This document shows, one piece after another, positions 34,953 through 44,228 of a stretch of DNA of 64,000 nt. Under the pieces are notes generated by a model. The model was given only the letters and a program-made list of their open reading frames with translations, ran no database searches and was not told where the DNA came from. Within the stretch, counting starts at the first letter, position 1; every line of letters starts with the position of its first letter. Position numbers and translations under genes: made by a program. Origin of the DNA: Streptomyces sp. NBC_00335. Its GTDB lineage: Bacteria; Actinomycetota; Actinomycetes; Streptomycetales; Streptomycetaceae. The stretch spans positions 3,844,001-3,908,000 of the forward strand of contig NZ_CP108006.1 in assembly GCF_036127095.1 (NCBI RefSeq), read 5' to 3'.

Positions 34953-35010
34953 CCGCCACGGGGGTGCGGTCACGTTCCGGAGCCGCCGCGGAGGGGGCGG
35001 CGGCTCCGGA
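34950..35010. terminator. Tandem hairpins between flotillin and ATPase genes
   Basis: TGACCGC/GCGGTCA (34950-34956 with 34966-34972) is followed by a perfect 14-base stem TCCGGAGCCGCCGC with its complement (34976-34989 and 34997-35010). No T-run follows, so they may attenuate or stabilise rather than end the transcript. Confidence 0.55.
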
Positions 35011-35045
35011 GGAGCACCACTTTGCATACGAGGGAGCTGGAACAC

Positions 35046-38000
35046 ATGACCACGGCCACGGCGATGGACGCCCGTACGTATGAGGTGCTGTCGTACGAGG
35101 TGCTGCGCGACCGGCTGGCGGCGCAGGCCGGCGAGCTGGCCCGGCGGGCCGAGGCCCTGAACGCCGCTCGGATCGCCGAGTTCGGAACGACGGAGCTCTC
35201 CCTCGCGGGTTCTGAGCGCCTGCGCACCGAGGGCGTAAGGGTGGTGCCCCGCGACGTCGTCGCCGTCGGGGACGTGCTGCTCTTCGGGTACGACGGCTCG
35301 GTGGCCGCGGGTGCCGAGCGTGCGGTGTCGGACGTTTTCCATCTGTACGACCGCGACCTGAACCCGCTCCCGGAGGACGCGGCCCCCGGTCTCCTCGACG
35401 ACCCCGCCTTCGTACGGGAATTCGGCGCGCTGCACCGCTACTTCCAGGGCGCGCGACTGCTCCGGCTCCGGGGTGTCGACGGCAAGCTGCTGGCCGTGTT
35501 CCAGACCGGGGAGCGGGCCGAGGACATGCGCGTCCTGCGCTGGTCTCTCACCCCGTCGGGCGGGGCGCGGTTCCTGGATGCCCGGGGCGAGCGCGACCAC
35601 GTCTTCCCGCCCGCCCATGACGTCGAGTGGACGCGGACGGCGCGCGAGGACCACGTCCTGGGTCGGCACCCGCACGTCTCCATCGACGGACGGATCTTCG
35701 TCTCGACGGTCGGCGGCGCGCTCACCGTCAAGACCGGGAACGACACCGAGAGCGTCGAGGGCGTCCACCGGGAGCCGGTCGACGAGCCGCTCCAGTCCCT
35801 CGCCGACGCCGAGATCGCGTACGCGACCGTGGGCCCGCTCATCCTGCTGCGGATCCGCCCTTACAAGGAGGAGACACCGCGCCACCTGGTCTTCAACGCC
35901 GTCACGAACGCCGTGGTCCGCCTCGACGGCATCGGCCGGTCCTGCCGCCGGCTTCCCGAAGACCAGGGCATCGTCTTCCCCGGCGGCTACTGCCTCGCCT
36001 CGGGCACGGTGAAGACCTTTGGCGCCGGCGACACGGACACCTCGGACCTGGAGTTCGAGCGCGCCGTCCACTCCCCCAACGGCGAGGACGTGCTGTACGT
36101 CTTCCACGACCGCACACAGGGACGGAGCCTGCTCCTGCCCTACAACCTGATCCGCAAGGAGGTCGCCACCCCGATCTCCTGCCACGGCCACGCACTCTTC
36201 GAGGACGGCACCCTTGTCGTTCTGCGCGCCGAGGCCAACGAGCCTGCCGGGGCGCACCCGGTGCAGATCTGGCACACCCCGTACGTCTCTGACACCCACC
36301 CCGTGTCCATGGGCGACGGCCCGCTCGGCCGGATCGGCAACGCCGACCTGGTCCGGGGCATCGCCGACTGCCTGTCCATCGCCCGCCAGTCCACCGAGAC
36401 CACTCCCACCGGCACCATCTACGAGACCCTGGTCGCCGCCTGCATCCGGGCCGCCGACCTCCACCACTGGCTGGGCGAACCGGAAGCCGGCCTGCGCGGC
36501 CCCCTGGAGGCGGTCCGGTCCACCGCCGCACAGGTTCTTGAGGAGTCCGAGACAGTCCGGGCCCTCACCCGGCAGGCCTCCGACACGCTCGCCCAGTCCG
36601 CCCAGCAGATCGCCCGGCTGGTCCGGCGCATCCGAGGCGAGTCCCCGGCCGGTGCCGAGGAGTGGATCGACCGCATTACCGAGCTGCGCCGCGCACAAGG
36701 GCACCTGCTCACCCTCAAGGAGATGCAGTACGCGGACACGGCGGGCATCGACGCCCTGGCCGGCGACGTGGAGAGCGACATCGCCTCCACCGCCCGGCGC
36801 GCCGTGGCCTTCCTGCACCGCGAGGACGCCTTCACCGACCACCACGCCGAGGCCGAACGGCTCGCCGCCGACGCCGAGGCGATCACCACCGTCGCCGGGG
36901 CCGCCCCGGTCGCGGAGCGGCTTGAGGAGCGGGCCTTCGGGCTACAGACCCTGGTCGAGGTCGTCACAGGCCTGGACGTCGGTGACGCGACCGTACGCAC
37001 CACCATCCTGGAGCGGATCGCCGAGGTCCTCGGCAGCCTGAACCACGCCCGAGCCACCCTGGCCGCCCGCCGCCGCGAACTCCTCGACCAGGAAGGGCGG
37101 GCCGAGTTCGCGGCCGAGTTCGCGCTGCTCGGCCAGGCCGTCACCGGCGCCCTCGCCGCGGCCGGCACTCCCGAGGAGTGCGAGGCACAGCGTGCCCGGC
37201 TGCTGCTCCAACTGGAGAACCTGGAGTCACGCTTCGCCGAGCACGACGCGTTCCTCACCGCGATCACCGACAAGCGGACCGAGATCCACGACGCGTTCTC
37301 CGCACGCGAGCAGACCCTCCGGGATGCCCGCGCCCGGCGCGCCGAGACCCTCGCCGACTCCGCCCGCCGGGTCCTGGAGACGGTCACCCGTCGCGCGTCG
37401 GGACTGGAGAGCCCCGACGAGATCCACACCTACTTCGCATCCGACCCGATGGCGGCCAAGGTCCGCCGCACCGCCGACGAGCTGCGGCAGCTCGGAGATT
37501 CGGTCCGGGCGGAGGAACTGGAGGGCCGCCTGCTGGCCGCCCGCCAGGAGGCCGCACGCGCCCTGCGAGACCGCAGCGAGCTGTTCGCGGACGGCGGCGA
37601 CACGATCCGCCTGGGCCGCCACCGCTTCGCCGTCACCCGCCAAGCCGCCGAACTGACCCTCGTACCGCACCAGGACGGCCTGTCCTTCGCCCTGACCGGC
37701 ACCGACTACCGCCGGCCGGTCACCGACCCGGAGTTCGCCGCCACCCGCCCCTACTGGGACCGGCTGCTGCCGTCCGAATCGCCCGACGTGTACCGGGCCG
37801 AGTACCTCGCCGCCCGGCTGCTCGCCGAACACGGCACGGAAGCCCTCGCCGCAGCCGACCTGCCGGCACTCGTGCGTCAGGCTGCCGAAGCCGCGTACGA
37901 CGAGGGCTACCAGCGGGGCGTCCACGATCACGACGCCACCGCGATCCTGGGCGTGCTCCTCGAACTGCACGAGTCCGCCGTGCTGCTGCGCTACCCGCCA

Positions 38001-39923
38001 CGCGAGCGGGCGGCGGCCACACTCTTCTGGGCCCACGCGACGACGGCCGAGTCCCGCGACTCCTTCATCCGCCGTGCGATGTCTCTGGCGCGGGCTCGCG
38101 ACACTTTCGGGCTCGCGCCGGCCATCGACGGCCTGCAAGCCGAAATCGCCGAGGACCTCGCCAGGTTCGCCCCGGAGGCGGCCGATCCCGCACGCGCAGC
38201 CGAGTACCTCTTCGAGGAGCTGACCACAGGACCCGCGGGGTTCGCTGTCTCCGCCTCGGCCCGTGTGCTCCTCGACAAGTTCCGGCGCAGCGTGGGCTCC
38301 TCGCCCTACGACGATGAGCTCACTGCCTTGCCCGACCTCGGAACACGGCAGCACCTCGTCGAAGGCTGGCTCACCGCCTACGCCGCGGCCTGCGGCGAAC
38401 ACATCGACGCGGGCGACATCGCCGAAGCCGCGGCCGTCGAACTGTGCCCCTCCCTGAAGCGCTACGACACCACCGGCGAGACCACCGCCACCGTAGCCGG
38501 GCTCCTCGGCGCCCACCCACGGATCACCGGACGCTCCCTCACGCTGCGCCTGGACGAGTTCCTGGCCCGCACCGCGGAGTTCACCGCCCAAGCCGTCCCG
38601 GGCTTCCGCGCCTACCAGCGGTACCGCAGTGCCCTCCTCGCATCCGAGCGCACGCAGCTGCACGTCGACGCGTACCGGCCCCGGGTCATGTCCTCCTTCG
38701 TCCGCAACCGACTCGTCGACGAGGTGTACCTGCCCCTCATCGGTGACAACCTCGCCAAGCAGCTGGGCGCTGCCGGGGACGCCAAGCGCACCGACAACAG
38801 CGGTCTGCTGCTGCTCCTCTCACCGCCCGGATACGGCAAGACCACGCTCATGGAGTACGTCGCCGAGCGCCTCGGGCTGCTCCTGGTCAAGGTCGACGGT
38901 CCGGCCCTCGGCCACCACACCACCTCGCTGGACCCGGCCGAGGCCCCGGACGCCGCCGCCCGCCGGGAGCTGGAGAAGATCGCCTTCGCCCTCGCGGCCG
39001 GCAGCAACGTCCTGCTCTACCTGGACGACATCCAGCACACCTCGCCCGAGCTGCTCCAGAAGTTCATCCCGCTGTGCGACGCGACCCGCACCCTGAACGG
39101 TCACGACCTGCGCGGCAAGCGCTTCGCGGTCTGCATGGCCGGCAACCCGTACACCGAGTCCGGGCAGCGCTTCAGCATCCCCGACATGCTCGCCAACCGC
39201 GCCGACGTCTGGAACCTCGGCGACGTACTGACCGGCAAGGAGGACGCCTTCGCCCTCAGCTTCGTCGAGAACGCCCTCACCTCCAACCCGGTCCTCGCCC
39301 CACTCGCCGCCCGCGACCGCGCCGACCTGGAGCTGCTCGTACGGCTCGCCGCCGATGACCCGACCGCCCGGCGCGACCGACTCACCCACCCCTACCCGCC
39401 GGCCGAACTCGACCGGATCCTCGCCGTGCTCCGCCACCTATTCATCGCCCGGGGCACGGTCCTCGCGGTGAACGACGCCTACATCGCCTCCGCAGCCCAG
39501 AGCGAGGCCAGCCGCACCGAACCGCCCTTCCGGCTCCAAGGCTCGTACCGCAACATGAACAAGATCGTGGCCCGCATCTCGCCCGCCATGAACGAAGCCG
39601 AGCTGATCGCCGTAATCGACGACCACTACACGTCAGAGGCCCAGACCCTCACCACCGGAGCCGAGGCCAACCTCCTCAAGCTCGGCGCCCTCCGCGGCAC
39701 ACTCGCCGAACGTCAGGCGGCCCGCTGGTCCGAGATCACCACCTCGTACGTCCGCGCTCAGGCACTCGGAAGCTCCGGCGACGACCCCCTGAGCCGGGCA
39801 GTGGCCGCCCTCGGCCTGCTCGCCGACCGGGTGGCCGCCGTGGAGAGCGCCATCACTCGCGCCACGGACCCACGCCACCTGCTCGCAACCTCGAACGGCA
39901 GGCACGCCGCCCGCGAAGAATGA
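35046..39923 (+). CDS. Giant AAA+ ATPase ('DNA repair ATPase' type) linked to flotillin
   Basis: A 1625-residue protein. The first 400 residues are rich in beta strands (repeat-like HPHVSIDGRIFVSTVGG, DTSDLEFERAVHSPNGEDVLYVF), residues about 450-900 are helical and Ala/Glu/Arg rich, probably coiled coil, and an AAA+ module lies near the end: Walker A LLSPPGYGKTTLMEY (about residue 1260), Walker B NVLLYLDDIQHTS (about 1322) and sensor-1-like CMAGNPYTESGQRF. Databases often label relatives DNA repair ATPase, but I see no nuclease or DNA-binding motif. ATG 35046 follows GAGGGAG. Genetic linkage to flotillin suggests action at membrane microdomains. Function unknown. Confidence 0.85.
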   Translation: MTTATAMDARTYEVLSYEVLRDRLAAQAGELARRAEALNAARIAEFGTTELSLAGSERLRTEGVRVVPRDVVAVGDVLLFGYDGSVAAGAERAVSDVFHLYDRDLNPLPEDAAPGLLDDPAFVREFGALHRYFQGARLLRLRGVDGKLLAVFQTGERAEDMRVLRWSLTPSGGARFLDARGERDHVFPPAHDVEWTRTAREDHVLGRHPHVSIDGRIFVSTVGGALTVKTGNDTESVEGVHREPVDEPLQSLADAEIAYATVGPLILLRIRPYKEETPRHLVFNAVTNAVVRLDGIGRSCRRLPEDQGIVFPGGYCLASGTVKTFGAGDTDTSDLEFERAVHSPNGEDVLYVFHDRTQGRSLLLPYNLIRKEVATPISCHGHALFEDGTLVVLRAEANEPAGAHPVQIWHTPYVSDTHPVSMGDGPLGRIGNADLVRGIADCLSIARQSTETTPTGTIYETLVAACIRAADLHHWLGEPEAGLRGPLEAVRSTAAQVLEESETVRALTRQASDTLAQSAQQIARLVRRIRGESPAGAEEWIDRITELRRAQGHLLTLKEMQYADTAGIDALAGDVESDIASTARRAVAFLHREDAFTDHHAEAERLAADAEAITTVAGAAPVAERLEERAFGLQTLVEVVTGLDVGDATVRTTILERIAEVLGSLNHARATLAARRRELLDQEGRAEFAAEFALLGQAVTGALAAAGTPEECEAQRARLLLQLENLESRFAEHDAFLTAITDKRTEIHDAFSAREQTLRDARARRAETLADSARRVLETVTRRASGLESPDEIHTYFASDPMAAKVRRTADELRQLGDSVRAEELEGRLLAARQEAARALRDRSELFADGGDTIRLGRHRFAVTRQAAELTLVPHQDGLSFALTGTDYRRPVTDPEFAATRPYWDRLLPSESPDVYRAEYLAARLLAEHGTEALAAADLPALVRQAAEAAYDEGYQRGVHDHDATAILGVLLELHESAVLLRYPPRERAAATLFWAHATTAESRDSFIRRAMSLARARDTFGLAPAIDGLQAEIAEDLARFAPEAADPARAAEYLFEELTTGPAGFAVSASARVLLDKFRRSVGSSPYDDELTALPDLGTRQHLVEGWLTAYAAACGEHIDAGDIAEAAAVELCPSLKRYDTTGETTATVAGLLGAHPRITGRSLTLRLDEFLARTAEFTAQAVPGFRAYQRYRSALLASERTQLHVDAYRPRVMSSFVRNRLVDEVYLPLIGDNLAKQLGAAGDAKRTDNSGLLLLLSPPGYGKTTLMEYVAERLGLLLVKVDGPALGHHTTSLDPAEAPDAAARRELEKIAFALAAGSNVLLYLDDIQHTSPELLQKFIPLCDATRTLNGHDLRGKRFAVCMAGNPYTESGQRFSIPDMLANRADVWNLGDVLTGKEDAFALSFVENALTSNPVLAPLAARDRADLELLVRLAADDPTARRDRLTHPYPPAELDRILAVLRHLFIARGTVLAVNDAYIASAAQSEASRTEPPFRLQGSYRNMNKIVARISPAMNEAELIAVIDDHYTSEAQTLTTGAEANLLKLGALRGTLAERQAARWSEITTSYVRAQALGSSGDDPLSRAVAALGLLADRVAAVESAITRATDPRHLLATSNGRHAAREE

Positions 39924-39925
39924 AC

Positions 39926-39948
39926 GCCCGGGCACACGGTGCCCGGGC
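39926..39948. terminator. Terminator between ATPase and PucR genes
   Basis: GCCCGGGCAC/GTGCCCGGGC is a ten-base perfect stem with a three-base loop, two bases after the ATPase stop. It serves both convergent genes. Confidence 0.7.
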
Positions 39949-39974
39949 CCGCTCACCCGTGTCCCGCCAGACCA

Positions 39975-41036
39975 TCAGTCGGCCGAGCCGGGCCAGCCCA
40001 GCAGCCGGGCCCCGATCACGGCGGTCTGGAGCGAGTAGCGGTGGCGCGGGTCGGCGGGGTCGGCCCGGGTCAGCTGGTGGATTCGTTCGAGCCGGTACGT
40101 CAGGGCGCGCACACTGAGGGAAAGCCGGCGGGCCGCGTCGGTTGCCACGCAACCGCTGTCGAAGTACGCGTGGAGGGTGTCGATCAGCGGCTGCGCGCCG
40201 CCCCGGGCCTGCTGGAGCGGCCCGAGCATGGCCTCCACCAGGTCGGCCATGGCCTCCCGGTCGCGAGCCAGGACCGGATAGACCAGCAGGTCGGCGGCGT
40301 GGAGCACCGGATCTTCCAGCTCCATCCGCTCGCCGAGGTCAAGGGCGTTGAGGGCTTCCTCGTAGGAGTGGACGACGCCTCCGGCGCCCGCATGCGCACG
40401 GCCGATCGCCACCCGGCCGCCGTCGGTCGCCGCGTACGCCTGCTTCGCGAAGAAGGCCAGGACCTCGGGCTGGTCACCCGGTGCCACGCATATCAGCCGG
40501 CCGTCCTTCGTCGTCAGCAGGATGTCCCGGTTCCCGAACCGTGTCAGCACGGCCGCCTCGATGCCGCGCGCGACGGGATAGCCCTCTCCGTACGGTTCGG
40601 ATCCCTGGGCCACCGCCACCGCATGCGCCTGCGACAGGCGCAGCCCGAAGCGCGCGGCCCGCTCCGCCAGCCGCCCCAGGTCGCTGCGCCCGTACAGCAG
40701 GTCGTCGACGAACTCGCGGCGCACTGCCTCTTCCTGGCGAACCGCCTGGTATTGAGCCCGCTCGTAGCCCCCGGCGAACGCGTCCACGGCCTGCTCCACA
40801 GCCGCCAGCAGATGGTCCGCTCCGGACGGCGACAGGGCCGGCCGCACCTCCTGAGCTGCACTGAGATGGGCTCGTACCAGGCTCCGCAGCCCAATCCCGG
40901 CCTCTGCGGCCCGCTCCCCCGCATCGCGCCGCGCGTCCAGTTCATCACGCGTGAGCCGACGGCCCGTGGCGCATGCGTCCACCAGGATCGCCGCGTACCC
41001 GGTCAAATGCTCCCCGACCGTCTGGTCCTCCGTCAC
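39975..41036 (-). CDS. PucR/CdaR-type transcription regulator
   Basis: A 353-residue regulator. The C-terminal helix-turn-helix of the PucR family is clear (TLHAYFDSGCVATDAARRLS, then VRALTYRLERIHQLTRADP). The middle has a GGDEF-derived CdaR-like region (RVAIGRAHAGAGGVVHSYEEALNAL). The N-terminal part is helical and has no recognised sensor. GTG 41036 is chosen because GGGGAGGGG precedes it; an ATG 27 bases earlier lacks a site. It faces the flotillin/ATPase unit and may control it; the signal is unknown. Confidence 0.88.
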   Translation of the reverse strand: MTEDQTVGEHLTGYAAILVDACATGRRLTRDELDARRDAGERAAEAGIGLRSLVRAHLSAAQEVRPALSPSGADHLLAAVEQAVDAFAGGYERAQYQAVRQEEAVRREFVDDLLYGRSDLGRLAERAARFGLRLSQAHAVAVAQGSEPYGEGYPVARGIEAAVLTRFGNRDILLTTKDGRLICVAPGDQPEVLAFFAKQAYAATDGGRVAIGRAHAGAGGVVHSYEEALNALDLGERMELEDPVLHAADLLVYPVLARDREAMADLVEAMLGPLQQARGGAQPLIDTLHAYFDSGCVATDAARRLSLSVRALTYRLERIHQLTRADPADPRHRYSLQTAVIGARLLGWPGSAD

Positions 41037-41073
41037 GGCCCCTCCCCGATCTAGACGCCCCATGACGGCCCAA

Positions 41074-41097
41074 GCCTGACACGTGCTGGTGTCAGGC
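41074..41097. promoter_or_regulatory. Perfect 9-base dyad upstream of the PucR gene
   Basis: GCCTGACAC-GTGCTG-GTGTCAGGC lies 38 bases before the regulator start and about 115 bases past the integrase stop. It could be the PucR operator or an integrase terminator. The left end of the mobile element should lie between here and 41212, but I found no repeat that marks it. Confidence 0.5.
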
Positions 41098-41212
41098 TCC
41101 GCGCGTACGTGTCTGGCGACGCCCGACCGAACAGCCCCACGCCTCGGCCCGTACGCGACCCAGGGCCGGCTGCGGATCGCGGGCAGCCGGCACCACGAGC
41201 GTCACCTGTTCC

Positions 41213-42718
41213 TTACACGGTTGCTCGCAGCAGGCGGTCGAGGGCGGTGACGGAGGAGCGGGGACTCAGCGCCCGGCGGGCCCGGATCGCCTCCTCCCAC
41301 TGGCTGGTCAGCCCCGCGAGGAGGCGCCGACGCATGCCGGGCGTCACGTGGGCGTAGCGAGCCGAGACGGAGCCATCGATGTGGCCCATGCGCTCGTCCA
41401 TGAGGACCTTTTCCGTGCCCAGGTCCTCCATGACCGTCCGGTGGGAGTGTCGGAGGCCGTGCGGAGTGAGGCCCTTTGCGATGGGGGTCCAGCAGGCATC
41501 CGCGCGGCCGTGCGCGTTGCGGCCTCGGACGGGGACACCCGGCCAGGGGTCGCCAAGCAGCGGAACCGGGCGAGCCTCCTGCGGGGCCTTCTTCGGGTAC
41601 CAGCCAGTGGCGGCCGGCTGGAACAGCCAGGTGGCGAAGCCGTTGCGGCGCCAGTGGGCGGCGTACTCACTCGGTATCCCCCCGCGCACAAAGCCCAGCT
41701 CCTGGATGGCGAGTTCGACCCGGGCACGGGTGGCCTCCCGGACCCGGTCGGGGTGGTTCAGCACGTTGGAGACCGTGCCGGTGGACACCTCGGCCCTGCG
41801 GGCGACGTCCACGAGCTTGGCTCCCTGGTGGCCGCCGGTCCGCGCGGTGCCCTGGCCCTGGAAGACGTACGTCCTGCCGTGGCACGGGCAGGGTGTCGGC
41901 TTGGTTCGCACGATGTGGTTCGCAACCAGGGCGGAGAGCCAGTCCGGGAGGTCGATGGTGCGGTAGCTGTCGTCCTTGGGAGGACAGCGCACCATCTCGC
42001 CCGAGTCGAGTTCGTACAGCTGCCACTCGACCCGTGCGGAGCCCGGTCTGGCGAACTCCGTCTCCCATCCCACGATTTCGCCCCAGCGCATGCCGGTGTA
42101 CGCCTTGAGGATCACGGCGACGAACTCGTCGTCGCGGCCCGACAGGAGTGCCGCCCGCTCGGCGATGAGCAGGGCGCCGAGCGCGTCGGTGACCACCTTC
42201 TCCGGGCCTCGGTCGCGGGAGCGGCCGGCCCGCTTGCCCCGGCCTCGGCGCTTCGTCGCGGGATTGGCGCCGATGAGGCCATCCTCAACGGCGTCGGCCA
42301 GGATGAGGTGCAGGGTAGCCCGCCACGTCTTCACGCTCGAGGCCGCGTAGACGGCCTTCTCCGCCTTCTCCCACCGGTCGACGTCGGTGCGGAGGATGCC
42401 GGCGAGCGCCTGCTCCCCGAACTCGGGGAGCAGGTGTTCCTCGATGTGGCGCCGGTAGTTCTGCATGGTGGAGGCGGCCAGGTCCTGGACGTCGTACCAG
42501 CGGCTCGCGTACTCGCCGAACGTCTCGTGTCCGAGCGTCGGGTCACGCCAGTCACCTCGGCGGACCGTGACCTCGGCCGCGTCTGCGGCCTGCTTGGCCT
42601 CCCGTTTGGTGGCGAACTTGACCACCGCTCCGGTGTCGTCCTGCACCGTGCCGTACTTGCCTTCGGTGATCTTGTACCGGCCCCGCCAGTACGTCGCACG
42701 CTTTTCCGCGTATCCCAC
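41213..42718 (-). CDS. int: Tyrosine integrase with inserted LacI-type helix-turn-helix
   Basis: A 501-residue site-specific recombinase. The arm-binding and core-binding regions (about residues 20-160) are followed by the catalytic domain: Arg211 in AYTGMRWGEI, His420 and Arg423 in PHGLRHSHRTV, His446 in MGHIDGS and the nucleophile Tyr455 in SARYAHVTP. Between the first Arg and the HxxR box, residues 300-348 (GAKLVDVARRAEVSTGTVSN and on to NVLNHPDRVREATRARVELA) are a canonical LacI-family DNA-binding domain. A GTG start with AGGGGG upstream is used. It should integrate and, with the excisionase, excise the 41-50 kb element. The insertion is unusual; see findings. Confidence 0.9.
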   Translation of the reverse strand: MGYAEKRATYWRGRYKITEGKYGTVQDDTGAVVKFATKREAKQAADAAEVTVRRGDWRDPTLGHETFGEYASRWYDVQDLAASTMQNYRRHIEEHLLPEFGEQALAGILRTDVDRWEKAEKAVYAASSVKTWRATLHLILADAVEDGLIGANPATKRRGRGKRAGRSRDRGPEKVVTDALGALLIAERAALLSGRDDEFVAVILKAYTGMRWGEIVGWETEFARPGSARVEWQLYELDSGEMVRCPPKDDSYRTIDLPDWLSALVANHIVRTKPTPCPCHGRTYVFQGQGTARTGGHQGAKLVDVARRAEVSTGTVSNVLNHPDRVREATRARVELAIQELGFVRGGIPSEYAAHWRRNGFATWLFQPAATGWYPKKAPQEARPVPLLGDPWPGVPVRGRNAHGRADACWTPIAKGLTPHGLRHSHRTVMEDLGTEKVLMDERMGHIDGSVSARYAHVTPGMRRRLLAGLTSQWEEAIRARRALSPRSSVTALDRLLRATV

Positions 42719-42747
42719 ATGTCCCCCTCTCTGTCGTGGGTGTCGGG

Positions 42748-43119
42748 TCAGGCAGCGGTTTCGTAGCGGGCTTGCGCGTTCAGAAGGCGGCGAGGCGGCC
42801 TGGCCACCAGCCGGGGCCGGGACTCGGAGGTGCCACTTCGGCCAGCGGAGCGGGCCTGTACGGATGCAGGCTTACGAGGAGGAGCAGGCGCCTCAGTCGA
42901 AGGCGCGGCTGTCGCCGGCCGCTCCTCGTGGATGCGGATGATCTCGGCGAGATGGTCCGCGGTGAAGCGGTACGCCCCACCTACGTACACGAACGGAATG
43001 AGGCGGCGTCGGGCCCGGTCGCGGACCCACCAGGCGGAGCAGCCGAGGGCTCTGGCCAGTTCCTCGGGGCCGAACAGGCGGGGCAGCGTGGGATCCCCGT
43101 GCGGCGTGCGCTTGGTCAT
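42748..43119 (-). CDS. Excisionase-like helix-turn-helix protein
   Basis: A 123-residue protein with an N-terminal MerR/Xis-type winged helix (LFGPEELARALGCSAWWVRDRARRRLIPFVYVGGAYRF) and a disordered Ala/Pro/Arg-rich tail. Such proteins next to integrases in Streptomyces elements act as recombination directionality factors. It lies 29 bases upstream of the integrase gene on the same strand, so the two are probably one operon. Confidence 0.8.
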   Translation of the reverse strand: MTKRTPHGDPTLPRLFGPEELARALGCSAWWVRDRARRRLIPFVYVGGAYRFTADHLAEIIRIHEERPATAAPSTEAPAPPRKPASVQARSAGRSGTSESRPRLVARPPRRLLNAQARYETAA

Positions 43120-43330
43120 CGGGCACCACCTCGGCCGTGGCGCGTGCGGTCTGCCCCGAGGGCGCGAGGGATGACGGACATGGCGGTTCGGTGCAAGAAG
43201 GTCCCTTGTCTGGCGGGGCCGGGCATACGGGCAGGCCGGCGGGCGCCGTGTGATCGTTCAGGAGTGGGCGTTCGGGTCACTGGAGCGGGCGGCGGTGCTG
43301 GCACACCGAGGCCCTGTGACACCGGTTGGT

Positions 43331-43582
43331 CTACGAGGTCCCGCGGAGCAGGGCGAGCGGGCAGACCCCGAGGGCGGCGGCGATGGCGACGAGGTCGTCG
43401 ACGTCGCAGCGGCGCCGGGTGCGCTCTATGCGGGACAGCATCGTGTTGGTCATGGGGTGGCCGAGCGCGGTCACGCGGTCGGCGAGCTCGCGCTGGGCGA
43501 AGCCGCGCGAAATGCGGAGGTACTCGATGGCAATGGCGGTCCGTTCTCCGGCAGGGCCGATTTCCGTGGGGCGTCGGGGCAT
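43331..43582 (-). CDS. XRE family DNA-binding protein
   Basis: An 83-residue protein made of one Cro/CI-type helix-turn-helix (IEYLRISRGFAQRELADRVT and TNTMLSRIERTRRRCDVDDL). It has no sensor domain. It sits at the head of the integrase side of the element, divergent from the replication genes, and probably represses one or both sides. The 646 bases upstream hold the divergent promoters. Confidence 0.85.
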   Translation of the reverse strand: MPRRPTEIGPAGERTAIAIEYLRISRGFAQRELADRVTALGHPMTNTMLSRIERTRRRCDVDDLVAIAAALGVCPLALLRGTS

Positions 43583-44228
43583 ACGTCAGTTGTAGCTTGG
43601 AAACCGAGATTTTCGTAACCGGGGATTCGGGTGTATAAAGCCTCGCCGTGCGGCTTCGCACCAGGCGAAATGGGAGTGCGGCACTTCGCGACACCTGAAG
43701 GCAAAGGCGCCATAGACCCCTTTTCGGGCATCTCGCGCGATCCACCTGGATGCCCTTCAGACAGTCCAGGCACGACTTCTGGCGCTCCGGCGCGGGGGAA
43801 CATAGATCGGGGACGCCTCGCCGGTCAAGGCTTCTGCGATGCGATCTTCCCCGCGTCTTATTTGCGGCTGATTTTTTGGTCAGTCGGGAATCCGGCTCTA
43901 TCGTTAAAGAAATGCGCGGCCGCGATTTCGACTGGTGCTGTTCCGTAGCCGGAATCGCTGGACTTGCGCGCGCCGGGTGTGGCTATGTTGGCCACGACCC
44001 GGTGAGGGAATACGAAACGGCCCCCGGCGTGCCAACGCCGAGGGCCGATGAGTCCCCTACCGAACCGCCCACTCCTGAACGATCGAGTCGGCGGTGGCGG
44101 GCTGCCAGGCCTGCCGCCGCCGGGTGAGGAACGTATATGCCCCACAGTACGGCCCAGGCGGCCGTCGACATACCCCTGCCCGCTCCGCACACCTCGTCCG
44201 CGCCCCGCGCGAAGGCGGGGCGATAGGC
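43583..44228. other. Element control region without genes
   Basis: This 646-base gap between the divergent repressor and replication genes is AT-richer than its surroundings (for example TTTTCGTAACC and TATAAAG near 43612-43640, TTATTTGCGG near 43858). A hairpin CGGCCCCCGGCGT/ACGCCGAGGGCCG with one mismatch lies at 44018-44047. No coding frame is convincing. It probably holds the main switch promoters. Confidence 0.5.

Noticed and set aside
32919..36845. A 1308-codon open frame on the minus strand opposite the flotillin and ATPase genes
   Set aside because: It is antisense to two genes with clear motifs, and its composition (Val/Leu/Gly/Asp/Arg repeats) is that of a mirror frame in high-GC DNA.
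43631..43948. A 105-codon frame in the gap between the repressor and initiator genes
   Set aside because: It has irregular codon usage, no ribosome-binding site and no protein-like pattern; the gap is better seen as promoter DNA.
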